A stretch of 64,000 nt of DNA from Scylla paramamosain (GCF_035594125.1 NC_087190.1:9619104-9683103), one strand, 5' to 3'; numbered from the stretch's first letter, positions 23,701 through 37,300 are shown. A program made the numbers and translations. The notes: a model not told the origin generated them from the letters alone.

Positions 23701-23824
23701 TTTATGCTCCAATAAGCTACCATGTTGTCAAAGTAAACAAAAGTGAAGAATTCAAGGTAAGGTAAAGTAATATCATAGAACCTGTTGTTATTTATTAAGT
23801 AAAATTTAAAATTTTAAAGCATAT
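23701..23824 (+). repeat. Dispersed repeat E, copy 1
   Basis: Shares about 100 bp with 46071-46170: both start with a T-run then ATGCTC, pass through AGGTAAGGTAAAGTAATATC and end TTTAAAATTTTAAAGCATAT. Copy 1 has an extra stretch of about 25 bp before the AGGTAAGG block. Class unknown. Confidence 0.7.
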
Positions 23825-24634
23825 TGTTACGACCACAAATCCTTGCCCCTTCACAAAGCTGTTGCACCTAGACTAGCTTCCTGTGTGGACTCAGTGCAGG
23901 GCTCAAAGACAGATGTACAGGGTCCCTTGTGACTCCTGCACCATTTTCACCACAGTAGTAACTCCAGGTCACACTAAGATGAAGTCGCCAGACTGCTTTA
24001 CTGACCCACAGACAAGGGAAGTACTCAAAACAGCACTTAACACTCACAGCTGTGAAAGAATCGACAACCATGTCTAGGAAAAAACAGTTAACATATAATA
24101 ACACGTATATGGTCGAGGTGTAATACCCCGTTGCTTCCACCCACTGTGACAGTCCTCCCACTGCCCAACAGTGTTATAATCTCAAGCCGGGTGGTATCGT
24201 TCACTGCCTCCTGGATAGCAGGCCTTGTCAGGACCTGAAGAGGAAGTAAAGTTTACTACACAGCTAATTACTCAAGTCCTCTGCAGCTGAACTTAATCAG
24301 CCCGAAGTAGCATTTAAGACAAAATAGGGTAACTAACAAGAGACAAGAAATTAGGGCGTATAGCTAGTAATAACTCACTTATCCCCTTATGGCAACTGAT
24401 CCGGCTATTATCCCGCCCTAGTCTTAGTATCTCAGTACATTTGCTCCTTCCAAGTACTGGTTATTGACTGAGAAAGCACACCAAATACTTTCCCGCGCTG
24501 CTGCTAAGGGGAGGGGATACAAGAAAAGGGGGGGGGGGTGCGACACATACAAACATACAAACGGACTCCTACCCACACACCATCCTCCCCCCACCACATG
24601 GTCTTTACTTGAATACTTGAATAAAGCACTTTAA
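23825..24634. other. Unassigned stretch
   Basis: No recognised gene. TGTTACGACC at about 23825 looks like the start of an LTR, but no matching end or second copy is present. A G-run of about 10 lies near 24530. Confidence 0.35.
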
Positions 24635-25254
24635 GCGTTTTTACCAGCGCATCAGAATATCAAACGCTATCAAACAGTGTTTGATGTTCTTGCTTGGTTT
24701 TACCAAACGCCTGGGACAGACGTTTGATATACGGCAGCGAATCTGCCCAGAATAGCAAACACGCACTGTGATTGGCTGAAAGGTATTGCCATTCCTTTCA
24801 CATTTAATAATCACGATTCCGAGGCTCTAAGAATTATGATAATTGTTTTATATGAAAAGAAGATCAAAGTAATAACTTGTTCCTGGCATTAGAATTCAAA
24901 AGAATTGTCCATAAGACTTGAAATAAATGGTTGTGTCGTCTTGTGATACGTCGACACTGTTCAGACATATGTCTAGTGAGGGACGTCCGTGGCAGTTCAT
25001 GTGGTTGTAACTTCGCCTTCCAGTTATGTGAACTTGGTATAGTTTATGCTAATTTCTGTATAATACTTGCTGAAAAATAAGAATTAAAGGATTACCTTAT
25101 TGCTGTATGCTACTGATATCAGTATTAAAGCAAATATATCGGAGAAATTATATTTGTTTTGAAATGCTGCTGTGATAACACAAACATTGCGTACATCATG
25201 GACGCTCCATTGTTGTAACTGTTGTGTAGCGGCATCACGACGATTTCATTCCAC

Positions 25255-26110
25255 ATTTTAACATTCCACAGAAAATTTTAAATAACTCTATCATATCCCC
25301 TCTTATACATCTCCTCTCAAATGAAAACATGTTTAATTCCTTTAATCTATCTCTATACTCCAGGCGCTTTAATGCTGGTATCATCCTAGTTACTCTTCTC
25401 TGAACTGCTTCTACATGTTAATATCCTGTCTATAATGGGGTGACCAGGCCTGTATGCAATACTCTAAATGGGGCCTAACATATGAATTATATAAGCTACG
25501 CACCACTTCCTTACTTTTATAACTAACATTTCTATTTATAAAACCCAGGATCCTATTTGCCCTATTTCTTGCTTCTAAACATTGCTTTGAAAATTTCATA
25601 GTCCTGTCTATCACTACACCAAAATCCTTTCCCTCCTCTACTGCCTCTAGCCAACATCCCTCCATCTCATAGCTAAAGTTTGTTGTCTTTACCTAAATGC
25701 ATAACCTGACACTTTTATAATTAAACTCCATCTGCCACCTGTCTGCCCATGCTATCAGCCTGTCCAGGTCTCGTTGTCTTCTGTAATTGTCCTTTTCACC
25801 CTGTACTGTACATGCTATCAGCCTGTCCAGGTCTCGTTGTATTCTGTAATTGTCCTTTTTACCCTGTACTGCACATGCTGTCTTAGTATCATCTGCAAAC
25901 TTTGAGACTTTTCTACTAATTCCTATATCTAAATCATTAATATACACCAAGAAAAGAAGAGGTCCTAGCACTGATCCTTGGGGTATCCCACTAACCACTT
26001 CCTTCAACTCAGACATTGCCCCATTTAATACTACTCTCTGTTTCCTATCAGAAAGCCATGAGAAAGTGTATGAGTATACTCTTAGACCTATACCGGTACT
26101 TCTAATGATT
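25255..26110 (-). pseudogene. CR1-like RT fragment G
   Basis: Minus strand, from about 26110: [10 protein letters not shown], then [27 protein letters not shown] (catalytic box with both Asp), [58 protein letters not shown], ending near 25255. It lacks the endonuclease and the first part of RT. One frame break lies between the two open segments (25693 and 25665). It is nested inside the 26-bp TIR element, in what would be intron sequence of its transposase gene. Confidence 0.85.
25748..25873 (-). repeat. 63-bp in-frame tandem duplication in RT fragment G
   Basis: Two adjacent copies (25748-25810 and 25811-25873) begin CATGCTATCAGCCTGTCCAG. They encode two successive [19 protein letters not shown] blocks directly after the FADD box. 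The copies differ at only a few bases, so the duplication is fairly recent. The length is a multiple of three and keeps the frame. Confidence 0.85.
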
Positions 26111-26251
26111 TTTCATTATTGTCAGTGACTGCAATGTTAATGCATCAAAGCAGCGTAAATTTAACATTTTTTTTTTTTTTTTTTTTTGCAAATCTCCAGA
26201 GAACCCTTAGTATACAAATAGTTAAAATTAGTATTGGTCGACAATAATTAC

Positions 26252-26424
26252 CTTTCCATGAAGTCACAAGCTACTGCTGCTGCTACTGCTACAGCACCCA
26301 TATCTGCCTCTGGCTGCATCTCTGCCACGCTTGCAACTGCCAATAGAGGCATCATAGGTCCTGATAGAAGAGACTGGTTTTCCTCATCTTCCAGATAAGT
26401 ATCAGAGTCGGTGCTGCTGTCCAT
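26252..26424 (-). CDS. Putative first coding exon of the 26-bp-TIR transposon
   Basis: ATG at 26424-26422 opens 57 codons (MDSSTDSDTYLEDEENQ...) that are acidic and then Ala/Met/Val-rich. It ends at a good donor (AAAG/GTAATT, GT at 26251-26250). It lies about 200 bp from one TIR, where a transposase first exon would sit. The downstream exons are not visible, probably deleted. I do not recognise the protein family; an acidic N-terminus is common in several cut-and-paste transposases. Confidence 0.4.
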
Positions 26425-26627
26425 TATCTTGTCCCTTGACTCACTTCTCGTAGTCTGGCTTTGTTGATACTCAAACTTCCCACCACGGCTGCTGTCTGTG
26501 TTATGATCCGTACGACAGTTTTTCTGAGACGGTGCGAGCGAGAGTCGTCTGGTAGCACAGTAGTTGTGTTTACCAAAAGCCCACCCGAAACATCAAACAC
26601 TATATTCTGATGCGCTGGTAAAAACGC

Positions 26628-27228
26628 AGATGAATTCTGAGAATTTTACTGTCAAGGGCAACTCTCCTGCTGTAAACTACGTGAGACTCAAACTGACTGA
26701 ACAAATAGAAATAGGGTAAATTAATCGGGGAAGGAGAGTCTCTGGGAGCGGGGATTCTTATGGTAAATTATGGCAGCGAGCGGCCACTCTCAATCATACG
26801 TCTGGCATTCGTACTCGAACCCTCTCCTCGTTTAATAATATCTTCTCGTTCTTCACTTTGCATTGCGTTATCTCACTGCACATTGCAACATATTATATGA
26901 CAGGGTTCAACACCCCTTCCTGGCAACACATGTGGTGGCTTAGTAATGGGATCTAAAGTTGATTATCATAGAGAAAAAAAGGCACTGTAGCTTGGAAATG
27001 ACAGTCACTATTAGTCATAGAGCATGCAAAATGAGGAAAATTTCCCTGGTTGGTCACAGTCAAATACTGGGAGAGGCTAGGATGGACTGGGAGAAACTGG
27101 GATGGACTGGGATAGCTTGTATTAGGGTAGGTTTAAGTTAGTCTAGATTAAGATTAGATACATAAGTTATCCTGGATTAAGATTAGGTTTCACTAGTAGT
27201 AAGGAAGTAACCAAACCTGTCTCAATTT
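26628..27228. other. Flank upstream of Gypsy D
   Basis: Should hold the 5' LTR or leader of Gypsy D, but I see no match with the region after its pol (36169-37300), so no LTR pair can be drawn. Bases 26890-26925 share about 35 bp with the 3' end of the PHD-like ORF at 46170-46200 (GACAGGGTTCAACACCCCTT). Confidence 0.35.
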
Positions 27229-27485
27229 ATGGAAGGTGCAGTGGGTAGCTCTAGGAAGGAGTCAGAAGATGTAGATGGTTTATGAGAGGAGGTAGAAAGA
27301 TTAAAGGAAATAGTAATTCAGCAAGCAGATCTCATCACTTCAGTTGGAAAAGTTTGTGAAATTGGAGGATGACAAAATAACCCTTAAAGTAAAATCACAA
27401 CAAAACCCAGAGATGTCCCCATCCTGGAATTGTATCAACTAGAAGGGACTGACAGCAGCGAGACTACAAATGTTTGTAGAATTGA

Positions 27486-30400
27486 GGTCTAAAGCACTGT
27501 TCAGGGGGTGCTGTGAACTTATCATTAAACCCAGCTGTGACCTCACTGAACGTTTCCCTTTGTGTCTCACAACACAAGGGGGCAGTCACAGCCTGCCCTC
27601 TAAAGACAACTCTCTTCCTCCACACAAAACTACAAGCACCTAATAACACACACCCTTCACTCAAAAATTTTAAAATCATGGCGACTCCTACACCAGCCTC
27701 GGAGTCCCCATCTGGGGAGGGGACCATAAATGTCCCCAGGTCGGACTGCCTTTCTGTCGACGACCCTAAGTGTCTTGACACCCCCCTCAACTTTTTCTTC
27801 ATTAACTTCTGCAACATTCGCGGTCTAAGATCTAATTTTCAATCTGTAAAACACCACCTCTCCTCTTCTAAACCTCATCTTCTTTTCCTCACTGAAACTC
27901 AGGTGTCTGAGGCAACTGACAGTAGCCCCTTTTCTGTTCCCTCCTACTTTCTCTATCCTCATTTTCGATCCAAAGCTGGATGCTGCGTTTATGTGCGCAA
28001 TGACTTAACCTGCTCTCGTGCCCACGCTCTTGAATCTTCTGAGTTTTCCACCATCTGGCTACGACTACAGAGTCATTCTCATACTAAATTTATCTGTGCT
28101 GTATACCTCTCTCCTAACTCCTCTGACTATAAGAAATTCTTTGACTACTTAACTTCCAAAGTGGAGCACATTCTTGACCCTCTTCCCTTTTGCAGAGATC
28201 TCCATTCTTGGAGACTTCAATGTTCACCACCAGCTTTGGCTTTCCTCTCCCTTCACTGACCATCCTGGTGAACTAGCCTACAACTTTGCTATCCTCCATG
28301 ACCTAGAGCAATTGGTGCAACACCCTACTCGTATTCCTGACCGTCTTGGAGATACGCCCAACATTCTTGACCTTTTCCTGACCTCTAATCCTTCTGCTTA
28401 TGCCGTCACCCTTTCTTCTCCGTTGGGCTCCTCTGATCACAATCTTATATCTTTATCTTGTCCTATCACTCCAATCCCTCCTCAGGATTCCCCTAAGCGA
28501 AGGTGCCTCTGGCGTTTTGCCTCTGCTAATTGGGGGGACCTGAGGAGGTATTTTGCTGATTTTCCTTGGAATGACTACTGCTTCCGTGTCAGAGACCCGT
28601 CTTTGTGTGCTGAGCGCATAACAGAGGTGATAGTGTCTGGCATGGAGGCGTATATTCCTCACTCTTTTTCTCGTCCTAAACCTTCTAAACCTTGGTTTAA
28701 CACAGCTTGTTCTCGTGCTATACATGATAGAGAGGTGGCCCACAAAAGGTACTTAAGCCTTCCATCACCAGAATCTCATGCACTTTATATTTCTGCCCGG
28801 AACCATGCCAAATCTGTTCTCCAACTAGCCAAAAACTCCTTCATTAACACAAAATGTCAAAACCTTTCAAGATCTAACTCCCCTCGTGATTTCTGGCATC
28901 TAGCCAAAAATATCTCCAATAACTTTGCTTCTTCTTTCCCTCCTCTACTTCAACCAGATGACACCACTGCTATCACATCTATTTCTAAAGCTGAACTCTT
29001 TGCTCAAACCTTTGCTTAAAACTCTACCTTGGAGGATTCTGGGCTTGTTCTTCCCTCTCCTCCACCCTCTGACTACTTCATGCCACCTATTAAAATTCTT
29101 TGCAATGATGTTTTCCATGCCCTCGCTGGCCTAAACCCTCGGAAGGCTTATGGACCTGATGGGGTCCCTCCTATTGTTCTCCGAAACTGTGCCTCCGTGC
29201 TTGCACCTTGCCTAGTCAAACTCTTTCAGCTCTGTCTGTAAACATCTACCTTTCCTTCTTGCTGGAAGTTTGCCTACATTCAACCTGTTCCTAAAAAGGG
29301 TGACCGCTCTGATCCCTCAAACTACCATCCTATTGCTTTAATTTCCTGCTTATCTAAAGTTTTTGAATCTATCCTCAACAGGAAGATTCTTAAACATCTA
29401 TCACTTCAGAACCTTCTATCTGATCGCCAGTATGGGTTCCGTCAAGGCCGCTCTACTGGTGATCTTCTGGCTTTCATTACTGAGTCTTGGTCATCCTCTT
29501 TTAGAGATTTTGGTGAAACTTTTGCTGTTGCCTTGGACATATCAAAAGCCTTTGATAGAGTCTGGCACAAAGCTTTGATTTCCAAACTACCCTCCTATGG
29601 TTTCTATCCTTCTCTCTGTAACTTCATCTCAAGTTTCCTTTCTGACCGTTCTATTGCTGCTGTGGTAGACGGTCACTGTTCTTCTCCTAAATCTATTAAC
29701 AGTGGTGTTCCTCAGGGTTCTGTCCTGTCACCCACTCTCTTCTTATTATTCATTAATGATCTTTTAAACCAAACTTCTTGTCCTATCCACTCCTACGCTG
29801 ATGATACCACCCTGCACTTTTCCACGTCTTTTCATAGACGTCCAACCCCTCAGGAGGTAAACATATCACGCAGTGAAGCCACAGAACGCCTGACTTCTGA
29901 TCTTTCTAAAATTTCTGATTGGGGCAGAGCAAACTTGGTATTGTTCAATGCCTCAAAAACTCAATTCCTCCATCTATCAACTCGACACAACCTTCCAGAC
30001 GACTATCCCCTATTCTTCAATGACACTCAACTGTCCCCCTCTTCTACACTGAACATCTTCGGTCTGTCCTTTACTTATAATCTGAACTGGAAACTCCACA
30101 TCTCATCTCTAGCTAAAACAGCTTCTATGAAGTTAGGTGTTCTGAGACGTCTCCGCCAGTTTTTCTCACCCCCCAGCTGCTAACTCTGTACAAGGGCCTT
30201 ATCCGTCCATGTATAGAGTATGCTTCACATGTCTGGGGGGGTTCCACTCATACTGCTCTTCTAGACAGGGTGGAATCAAAAGCTTTTCATCTCATCAACT
30301 CCTCTTCTCTAACTGACTGTCTTCAGCCTCTCTCTCTCACCGCTGCAATGTTGCATATCTAGCTGTCTTCTACCGCTATTTTCATGCTAACTGCTCTTTT

Positions 30401-30738
30401 GATCTTGCTAACTGCATGCCTCCCCTCCTTCCGCGGCCTCGCTGCACAAGACTTTCTTCTTTCTCTCACCCCTATTCTGTCCACCTCTCTAACGCAAGAG
30501 TTAACCAGTATTTTCAATCATTCATCCCTTTCTCTGGTAAACTCTGGAACTCCCTGCCTGCTTCTGTATTTCCACCTTCCTATGACTTGAATTCCTTCAA
30601 GAGGGAGGTTTCAAGACACTTATCCACCAATTTTTGACCACTGCTTTGACCCTTTTATGGGACTGGCATCTCAGTGGGCATTTTTTTTATTAGATTTTTG
30701 TGTCCCTTGGCCAGTATCCTGCCTACATAAAAAAAAAA
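27486..30738 (+). mobile_element. Family A copy A5 (near full length)
   Basis: Runs from the 5' terminus GAGGTCTAAAG through a leader, endonuclease, RT, C-terminal domain and 3' UTR to poly-A at 30728-30738. The same 5' end is found in A1. It sits inside gag of Gypsy D. No convincing target duplication was found. It is the best local reference for family A at about 3.25 kb. Confidence 0.9.
27678..30637 (+). pseudogene. Endonuclease-RT polyprotein of A5
   Basis: The preferred start is ATG 27678 (MATPTPASESPSGEG). The endonuclease follows: [125 protein letters not shown]. The C-terminal region ends SFKREVSRHL near 30630. Breaks: an extra base near 28171, a shift giving a stop at 29017-29019, a Ser-to-stop TAA at 29239-29241, one in the fingers, and one near 30180. 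All catalytic residues I can check are present. The TAA at 29239 is shared with A7. Confidence 0.85.
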
Positions 30739-31560
30739 AGTTACTTCTCATGATGAAACCTAAGCTAAAGTAGCCATGAGTAGACTCAGCTCAGAGATAT
30801 CCATGCTGGTCCATAATAGACAACAACAGGGTAAACTATCGAGGAAAGGACTATAAATTACTGCATACCGAGTTTACAGTGGACATAAATGTAGAAAGAA
30901 CTTGGCAAGATTGTGACTCTGAGGAATATGACTGGGAGGAGAGAGCCCATAAGCTTTCTCAAACAAATTCATCTGTAAGTATGCAGTGCTAGAGACAAAA
31001 TTCCCAGGTGAGGAATTCCTAAATAGAGACAAAACTATTAAAAGGAAAATATGGCATGGATTGCCTAGGAAAATGAAGGAGAAATCTGAAGGTTTCTTAG
31101 ATGAAGATTACCCATTGTCAAAATTTATGGAAAGTGTTGGGTATCAGCGACAGCTGATGACGATCATCAGAGTCCCAGAAATTAACTAAATTAAAAGGGA
31201 GCCGAAAACCCCTCCCAGGTCACAGGAACAACAGTCACACAAGGGTAGGGATGAAGGGGTAGGGAATTTAAGACAACAAGTAGAAACCTTAACCAAAAGC
31301 TTTAATCAACTATGAACCCAGACTAACTCCCCACAGCAATTTTTACTTAATTACTCCAGGGAAAGACGAAGTTACCCACCTAGACAACCTGAGAGACACT
31401 GGCCATCCCAAAAACCTAGCATTTACTTTGCCTATTGCAACAACCACACTCACAACCTTGAGCAATGTATGAAAGCTCCAGGGCTAGGGGCATGTTTTGA
31501 CTGCCATAGGCAAAATTATTGTAAGGGGATAAGCCAGATTGTCCAGGTTGCATGAATCGC
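30739..31560 (+). pseudogene. Gag-like region of Gypsy D with zinc-knuckle remnants
   Basis: After A5, the reading continues in pieces: EFTVDINVERTWQDCDSEEY (about 30868), NRDKTIKRKIWHGLPRKMK (30986-31189) and a Cys/His-rich stretch near 31420-31530 (YCNNHTHNLEQC, then CFDCHRQNYC), which look like two degenerate CCHC-type knuckles. The N-terminal part (MEGAVGSSRKESEDVDG, 27229) lies before A5. Frames change several times. Gag would form the particle that packages element RNA. Confidence 0.6.
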
Positions 31561-31593
31561 CAACTATGACTAGAACAAGGAGGATACAGAGAT

Positions 31594-31880
31594 AGTAATT
31601 CCATTGCTGGTATATGGTAACATAATTTCTGCCCTAATAGACACTGCCAGTTACATTTCTATCATCAAGGAAGAAACAGCCAAAAGATTAGGGGAAATAA
31701 ATCACTCGAGATGCCTTCCAACCTTACAGGGTGTTACAGGGTCTCTCATCAAACTTTTGGGATCAATACTGCTGAATGTATAAGTGGGAAGTGAAGGAAT
31801 TCCAAAGCAGTGGGTACCAGTAGTGCCAAATACTTACCTCACTTCTGACACCCTTATAGGATGTGACCTCCTTTATAGGG
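31594..31880 (+). pseudogene. Retropepsin-like protease of Gypsy D
   Basis: VIPLLVYGNIISALIDTASY carries a DTA-type active-site motif (usual D-T/S-G/A), followed by LKLLGS and DTLIGCDLL, equivalent to the ILGxDxL motif. An in-frame stop precedes the last block. The next segment, to 32122, is pol linker sequence. Confidence 0.6.
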
Positions 31881-32645
31881 CATAATTTCTGTGGGACACT
31901 AAGAACAAGATACTAGTGTGGGGGAAGAGGCCTTACCCCATAAGAGTAATCCGCTATAAAAGTAAAATCAAGAAAATTTCAGAAATAAAACCTTCAATTA
32001 CCATCTTTCCTCATAATAATATCCACACACCCCACAAGATCACTCTAGGCCCCCATCAATCAAAGTTTGTATTCTTACCAATCAAGGAGAAAATAGGGAC
32101 CACATTCATAGTACATCCCTAAAGCAGTACCAGTATGACCAGTCACCCATTTTGTGTTGCAGTAAATTCAAATCATGAAATTTCGTATCCCACAACAAAT
32201 ACTACAAAGGCTCAAAAAGATTACAAGACAGGTACCTTATTTAGCCAGTGGAAGAAAGATGAAGTAAGTTCACTTTCTGTTCGCACCATACATAATGACT
32301 TGGTGCCCCACTTCGAGCAGTCTACTGCCCCTGGAGACCGAAAAACAAAATAAAAAATCTTTTGGCCCAACAAAATATGGTTAATTTATCAAAATTTAAA
32401 AGAAAACTTTAGAAGGAACAGTTATGGCCCATGATCCAGCATTTTTGCTAGAGGAAGGAGAGATTGGAACTTTCATAGCTCCCCCCCTGCTAATAGTGAA
32501 TTCTCAGACCCCACTTCAACCAGGGCACCCACACATAGGTACCAAGAAAGAGCAAAGGGCATAATTAGGGATATGTTAGAAAACATGGAGGCTTGCAAAA
32601 TCACAGAACCTTCCACTGCAGCCTGGTTAAGTCTCCATAGTACTA

Positions 32646-33690
<1,045 letters not shown>

Positions 33691-33692
33691 TA

Positions 33693-34330
33693 GTGAACAA
33701 GCCCGATAGCACCAAGAGAATGTGCCTTGACTATTGAAGAGTAAACCAACACCTGGCTACCGACATTTACCCCCTCCCTAGATTAAATGAACTAGTAGAA
33801 CAAGCCTCCATCTATCAATATTATACCACCTTAGACTTAAAAGAGGCATACTTTCAAGTAATGTTAAATGCACAATCATGAGATGTCACCACCTTCAGTG
33901 ATAGGACATCACTACCAGTTCAGGGGATTAACACTTGCCTTTCATGTTCCCCTGTCATATTTTCCAGACAAATGGCCACTATCTTAACCCCATTATTAAG
34001 GGGAAGATGGGTAAGAAACTATTTAGATGTTGTCATCCTGTGGGCACCAGATTTCTCCACCATGCTAGAAAGAATTGACAAAGTACTTCAGGTCCTCAAA
34101 CGGAATGGGGTGAAACTAAATTTAAGTAAATGTAGGTTTGAAAACGCTGAAGTTAAATTTTTGGGTCACGTAGTCTCAAAGGAAGTGTGTAAACCAGATC
34201 CAAAGAAAGTGGAAGCTATCCAACAAGTTCGCCCACCAAAGACAATGGAGGAGGTCAGATGTTTCCTGGGCATAACCTTATTTTTTATAAGAAAGACATC
34301 CCAAACTTTGCAGCAATAGACGTGTCCCTA
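33693..34330 (+). pseudogene. RT of Gypsy D with altered catalytic box
   Basis: Blocks include VNKPDSTKRMCLDY, LDLKEAYFQVML (motif A with catalytic Asp), FRGLTLAFHVPLSYF, then NYLDVVILWAPDF where the YxDD box reads YLDV. FLGHVVSKEVCKPDPKKVEA and EEVRCFLGIT follow. The second catalytic Asp is therefore Val. Two frames are needed before 33972. Confidence 0.8.
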
Positions 34331-34431
34331 CACCAACTTACAAAAGAAGAAAAAATGCCCCATTCAAGTGGACGGATTAGTACAGATTAGTTTTTGAGAA
34401 ACTGAAAGAAGTACCATCCAGCACCCCTGTC

Positions 34432-34734
34432 TTGGTAGAGGTAGATTTAACCCAACCCATCCTAGTCACCATTGATGTCAGTAATACAACTGTTGGAGGA
34501 GTCCTTAGCCTGATACAACCTGATGGGAGTAACCAGCCAACTGGATACATTTCAAAGAAATTAGTCTCCACAGAGACCCGATACTCGGTCACTGATAGAG
34601 AGGCATTAGGGGTAGTACTAACCTGCCAAAATTTCCATCACTACTTCTGGGGAAATAGATCCACTATTTATACAGACCACCAACCTTTAACTAGCATTTT
34701 CAAAAAAGAAAACAAAAAGCCATCATATGAATAG
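34432..34734 (+). pseudogene. RNase H domain of Gypsy D
   Basis: PILVTIDVSNTTVGGVLS, PTGYISKKLVSTETRYSVTDREALGVV and YTDHQPLTSIF give the Asp-Glu-Asp positions of a Gypsy RNase H in the right spacing. The domain is open for 100 codons and ends at a stop at 34732-34734. Confidence 0.8.
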
Positions 34735-34951
34735 ATGATTCTTAAGATGCGAGAATACTCTTATAATATGAAGTAAAGGATAAACATAATCTGGTGGCAG
34801 ACAACCAGTTAGAGTACTGAAGACACATCAGGTACAAATAGATTTCCTAGGTCTGAAAGCCCAAGATTTTGTACAGGCTCAAAGAGAGAATATTAGGTGG
34901 ATAGAACTGGCAACTCTAGAGAGAGAAAAACTGCCCACTAAAATTTATCCC

Positions 34952-36168
34952 ATGACCATTATGGAACATTTTTCAGTACAGGATAAAGTTTTATATTATG
35001 TCAGAGGAAAGTCCGATGGAAGCTTACATTACTGCCTGGTAGTCCCTCAAAGTCTAAAGAGCAAGGCATTAGAATTTTCTCACATATCAACAGGGCATTT
35101 GGGACAAAAGAGGACCATAGCCAAGGTAGAGGAATTTTTCTATTGGACCAATTTGAAATCAGAAACCTGTAAATATGTAAAAAAAAAAAAAATTGTATTA
35201 TCTGTCAAAGATTCAAGGGTACCGCAGGATTACAGCAAAAATAACAAGAGACACCTCCCATACACAAACCACTTGAAACATGATGGCAGGAACTCAGGCT
35301 CTCAGATACGTCCTCACCATAATCGACCACTATAGCCGTTTTGCTAAATTTGTACCACTAAAAAACAAATGCACTTAACTATTCATTAATGTACTGGAGA
35401 GCTATGTGGCATTCTTCGGAGTACCACAATCCCTTGTCTCCAACAATGGAGGGGGGATTCCTGCCTAACCACTACCAAGACTTCCTGGCCTGGCATCACA
35501 TCATGGCGCACTACACGACGCCATACAACCGGAGAGGCAACAGTACTACAGAAAGGATTAATCGCCTCTGAAGACGATCCTAGCTACTCTGTGCTGGTTA
35601 TCCTCTCCAGTGGCCGCAACATCTTGCTGTATGTCAGACGGCTCTAAACCTTGCAATCCACATGTCCACTGTAGCCCAGCCTTATTTTGCTTTCTTTGGA
35701 AGGCATGCTCCAGGGTGAGTACCCCCCCTGTCTAGTGTGGGTGGAGAAGCTGAAGACATGGATGTGGCCCACAAAGTCATTTGCCAATCACACCTGACGC
35801 TCACCAGACGCTCCCAAAATACCAGAAACACCACAAACCGGCACAAGAAGAATCAGGCAGTGGGTGATGAAGCGCTTGTCTGGACGAGAAGGGAAACTAT
35901 ACTTCCAGGTAACTGCCAGAAGTTGAATCTGATATGGGATGGGCCCTTCTGGGTGATCTAAGTATATAGGGATGGAGGCAACTATCTCAAGAAAAATGTG
36001 TACACAGGACAAAGGTTACAGAGAGCCACAGAAAAGGTCAAGCCTTGTAAAGGACCAGAAGAGTGGCTGCTGACACCTCCTGAAGTGTCATGTGATGATG
36101 GGGCTGAAAATGAACCTCCACCATCCTGGAAGAGACGGCCTCCTCGATGCCTCATAGAGGATTGCTAA
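34952..36168 (+). pseudogene. Integrase of Gypsy D, inactive
   Basis: HISTGHLGQKRTIAKVEEFFYW gives the two His of the zinc-binding domain; the two Cys are lost in an A-rich slip near 35180. The core has ALRYVLTIIDHYSRFAKFVP (first Asp), then FFGVPQSLVSNNGG, where the expected second Asp is Asn, then GNSTTERINR (Glu). The C-terminal part (35737-35961) and a basic tail end at TAA 36166-36168. Frames shift several times. Confidence 0.75.
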
Positions 36169-37300
36169 TGTGTGCAACAGAAAAATGACTGTCCTAAAAG
36201 ATGCATATGATGCTTAGGATTAAGTTACATTTTGTGTATGTATGTCAGAAAAAGGAGTGAACATCCTGCGGCATTTTGGGGGGAAATATGACTATGATTA
36301 TGGTTGAGTGGATCTGGTCAGTTGACTGTCCGCTTTAACTCTCCCTAGTTTGAGCCCTGAAGGACATGAAGGGGAACCATCACATAAGAGGTATAGACAG
36401 GCACCGAAGAAAACCACTCTAGGAAGAGGCTGGACAGGTCCTGCATACTTCATCACATCTTAATGGGGAACTATTTCCTCGTAAGATGTATGGACAGGCC
36501 CCGCCAGACAATCTACTGGATGTGAGAACTGGAGGGACATCAGGACGTAATCCAAGCTCTGACTACAACTCACCGAGGAAGGTCACCTGCTATGGAGACG
36601 GAAGGGAAGAGTGAATGAAGATGAGTGAATGAATATTTGTATTTATATATGTTAAGAATGTCAGATTAGGAACCCAGGTAGTGTTAACTTGGTTACAGAA
36701 CCAGCTTTGTCAAGTTTGGTAAGTCATTCAAACTTCCGCGTAAGTTTAGGTTGGGATGCTGGCAAGAGTCACTTAGGAGGCTGAAAGGAAGTCACTTAGG
36801 TAGTTAAAATGAAGTGACTTAGGTGGATAAAGTGAAGTGATGGATCCACTAGGAAAAAGGGTGGCAACAGGTCTTATAGGGACTTTTCTGCCGAGACCTG
36901 TTATGTTCAGTAGGAATTTCAGGAGTGATGGGAGAGGCCAAGAGAATGACCAAATTTGATAGCCCAAGGATGTGCACCGCCTTATACCTATTTTCTTTTT
37001 ATATGTGTATGTACTCGTATGTATATCTGTTGATAAAATTAATGAGAAATCAAGTGATGTGAAAAAATTTTCTCTGGGGAAGATAGCCATGTAATGCCCC
37101 CCCTCCTTATCTCCTCAGTGTATTTTAGATGACCCGCTGATGCATATATTTAATAGCTCATTTAGGTAAGGAGTACAAAATTAATGTCTTAACTGACTAG
37201 GCAGGAACACAGATATCAATCACTTCATTAAGGGAAACTATTAAAGACAACCCCAGGAATGATTTTTGTCCCTGCCACTAAACTTTTCTACATTCCTTGA
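36169..37300 (+). other. Region after Gypsy D pol; possible 3' LTR
   Basis: A purine tract (GGGGGGAAA, 36278-36286) follows pol, as a polypurine tract would, so an LTR may start near 36287. At 36766-36835 a unit of about 22 bp with AAGTSACTTAGG repeats three to four times. No partner LTR is seen upstream, so this is tentative. No gene here. Confidence 0.4.

Larger units (their letters stand above)
24635..26627 (-). mobile_element. DNA transposon with 26-bp perfect terminal inverted repeats
   Basis: Bases 24635-24660 are the exact reverse complement of 26602-26627 (26/26; outer part GCGTTTTTACCAGCGC). Further inward both ends share TGTTTGATGTT. The interior keeps one convincing coding exon on the minus strand (26252-26424) and a non-LTR fragment (G). 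I could not find a clear target duplication, so the superfamily is not assigned. At 2.0 kb it is probably a deletion derivative. Confidence 0.85.

Noticed and set aside
23825..23835. TGTTACGACC as an LTR start
   Set aside because: No matching LTR end or partner.
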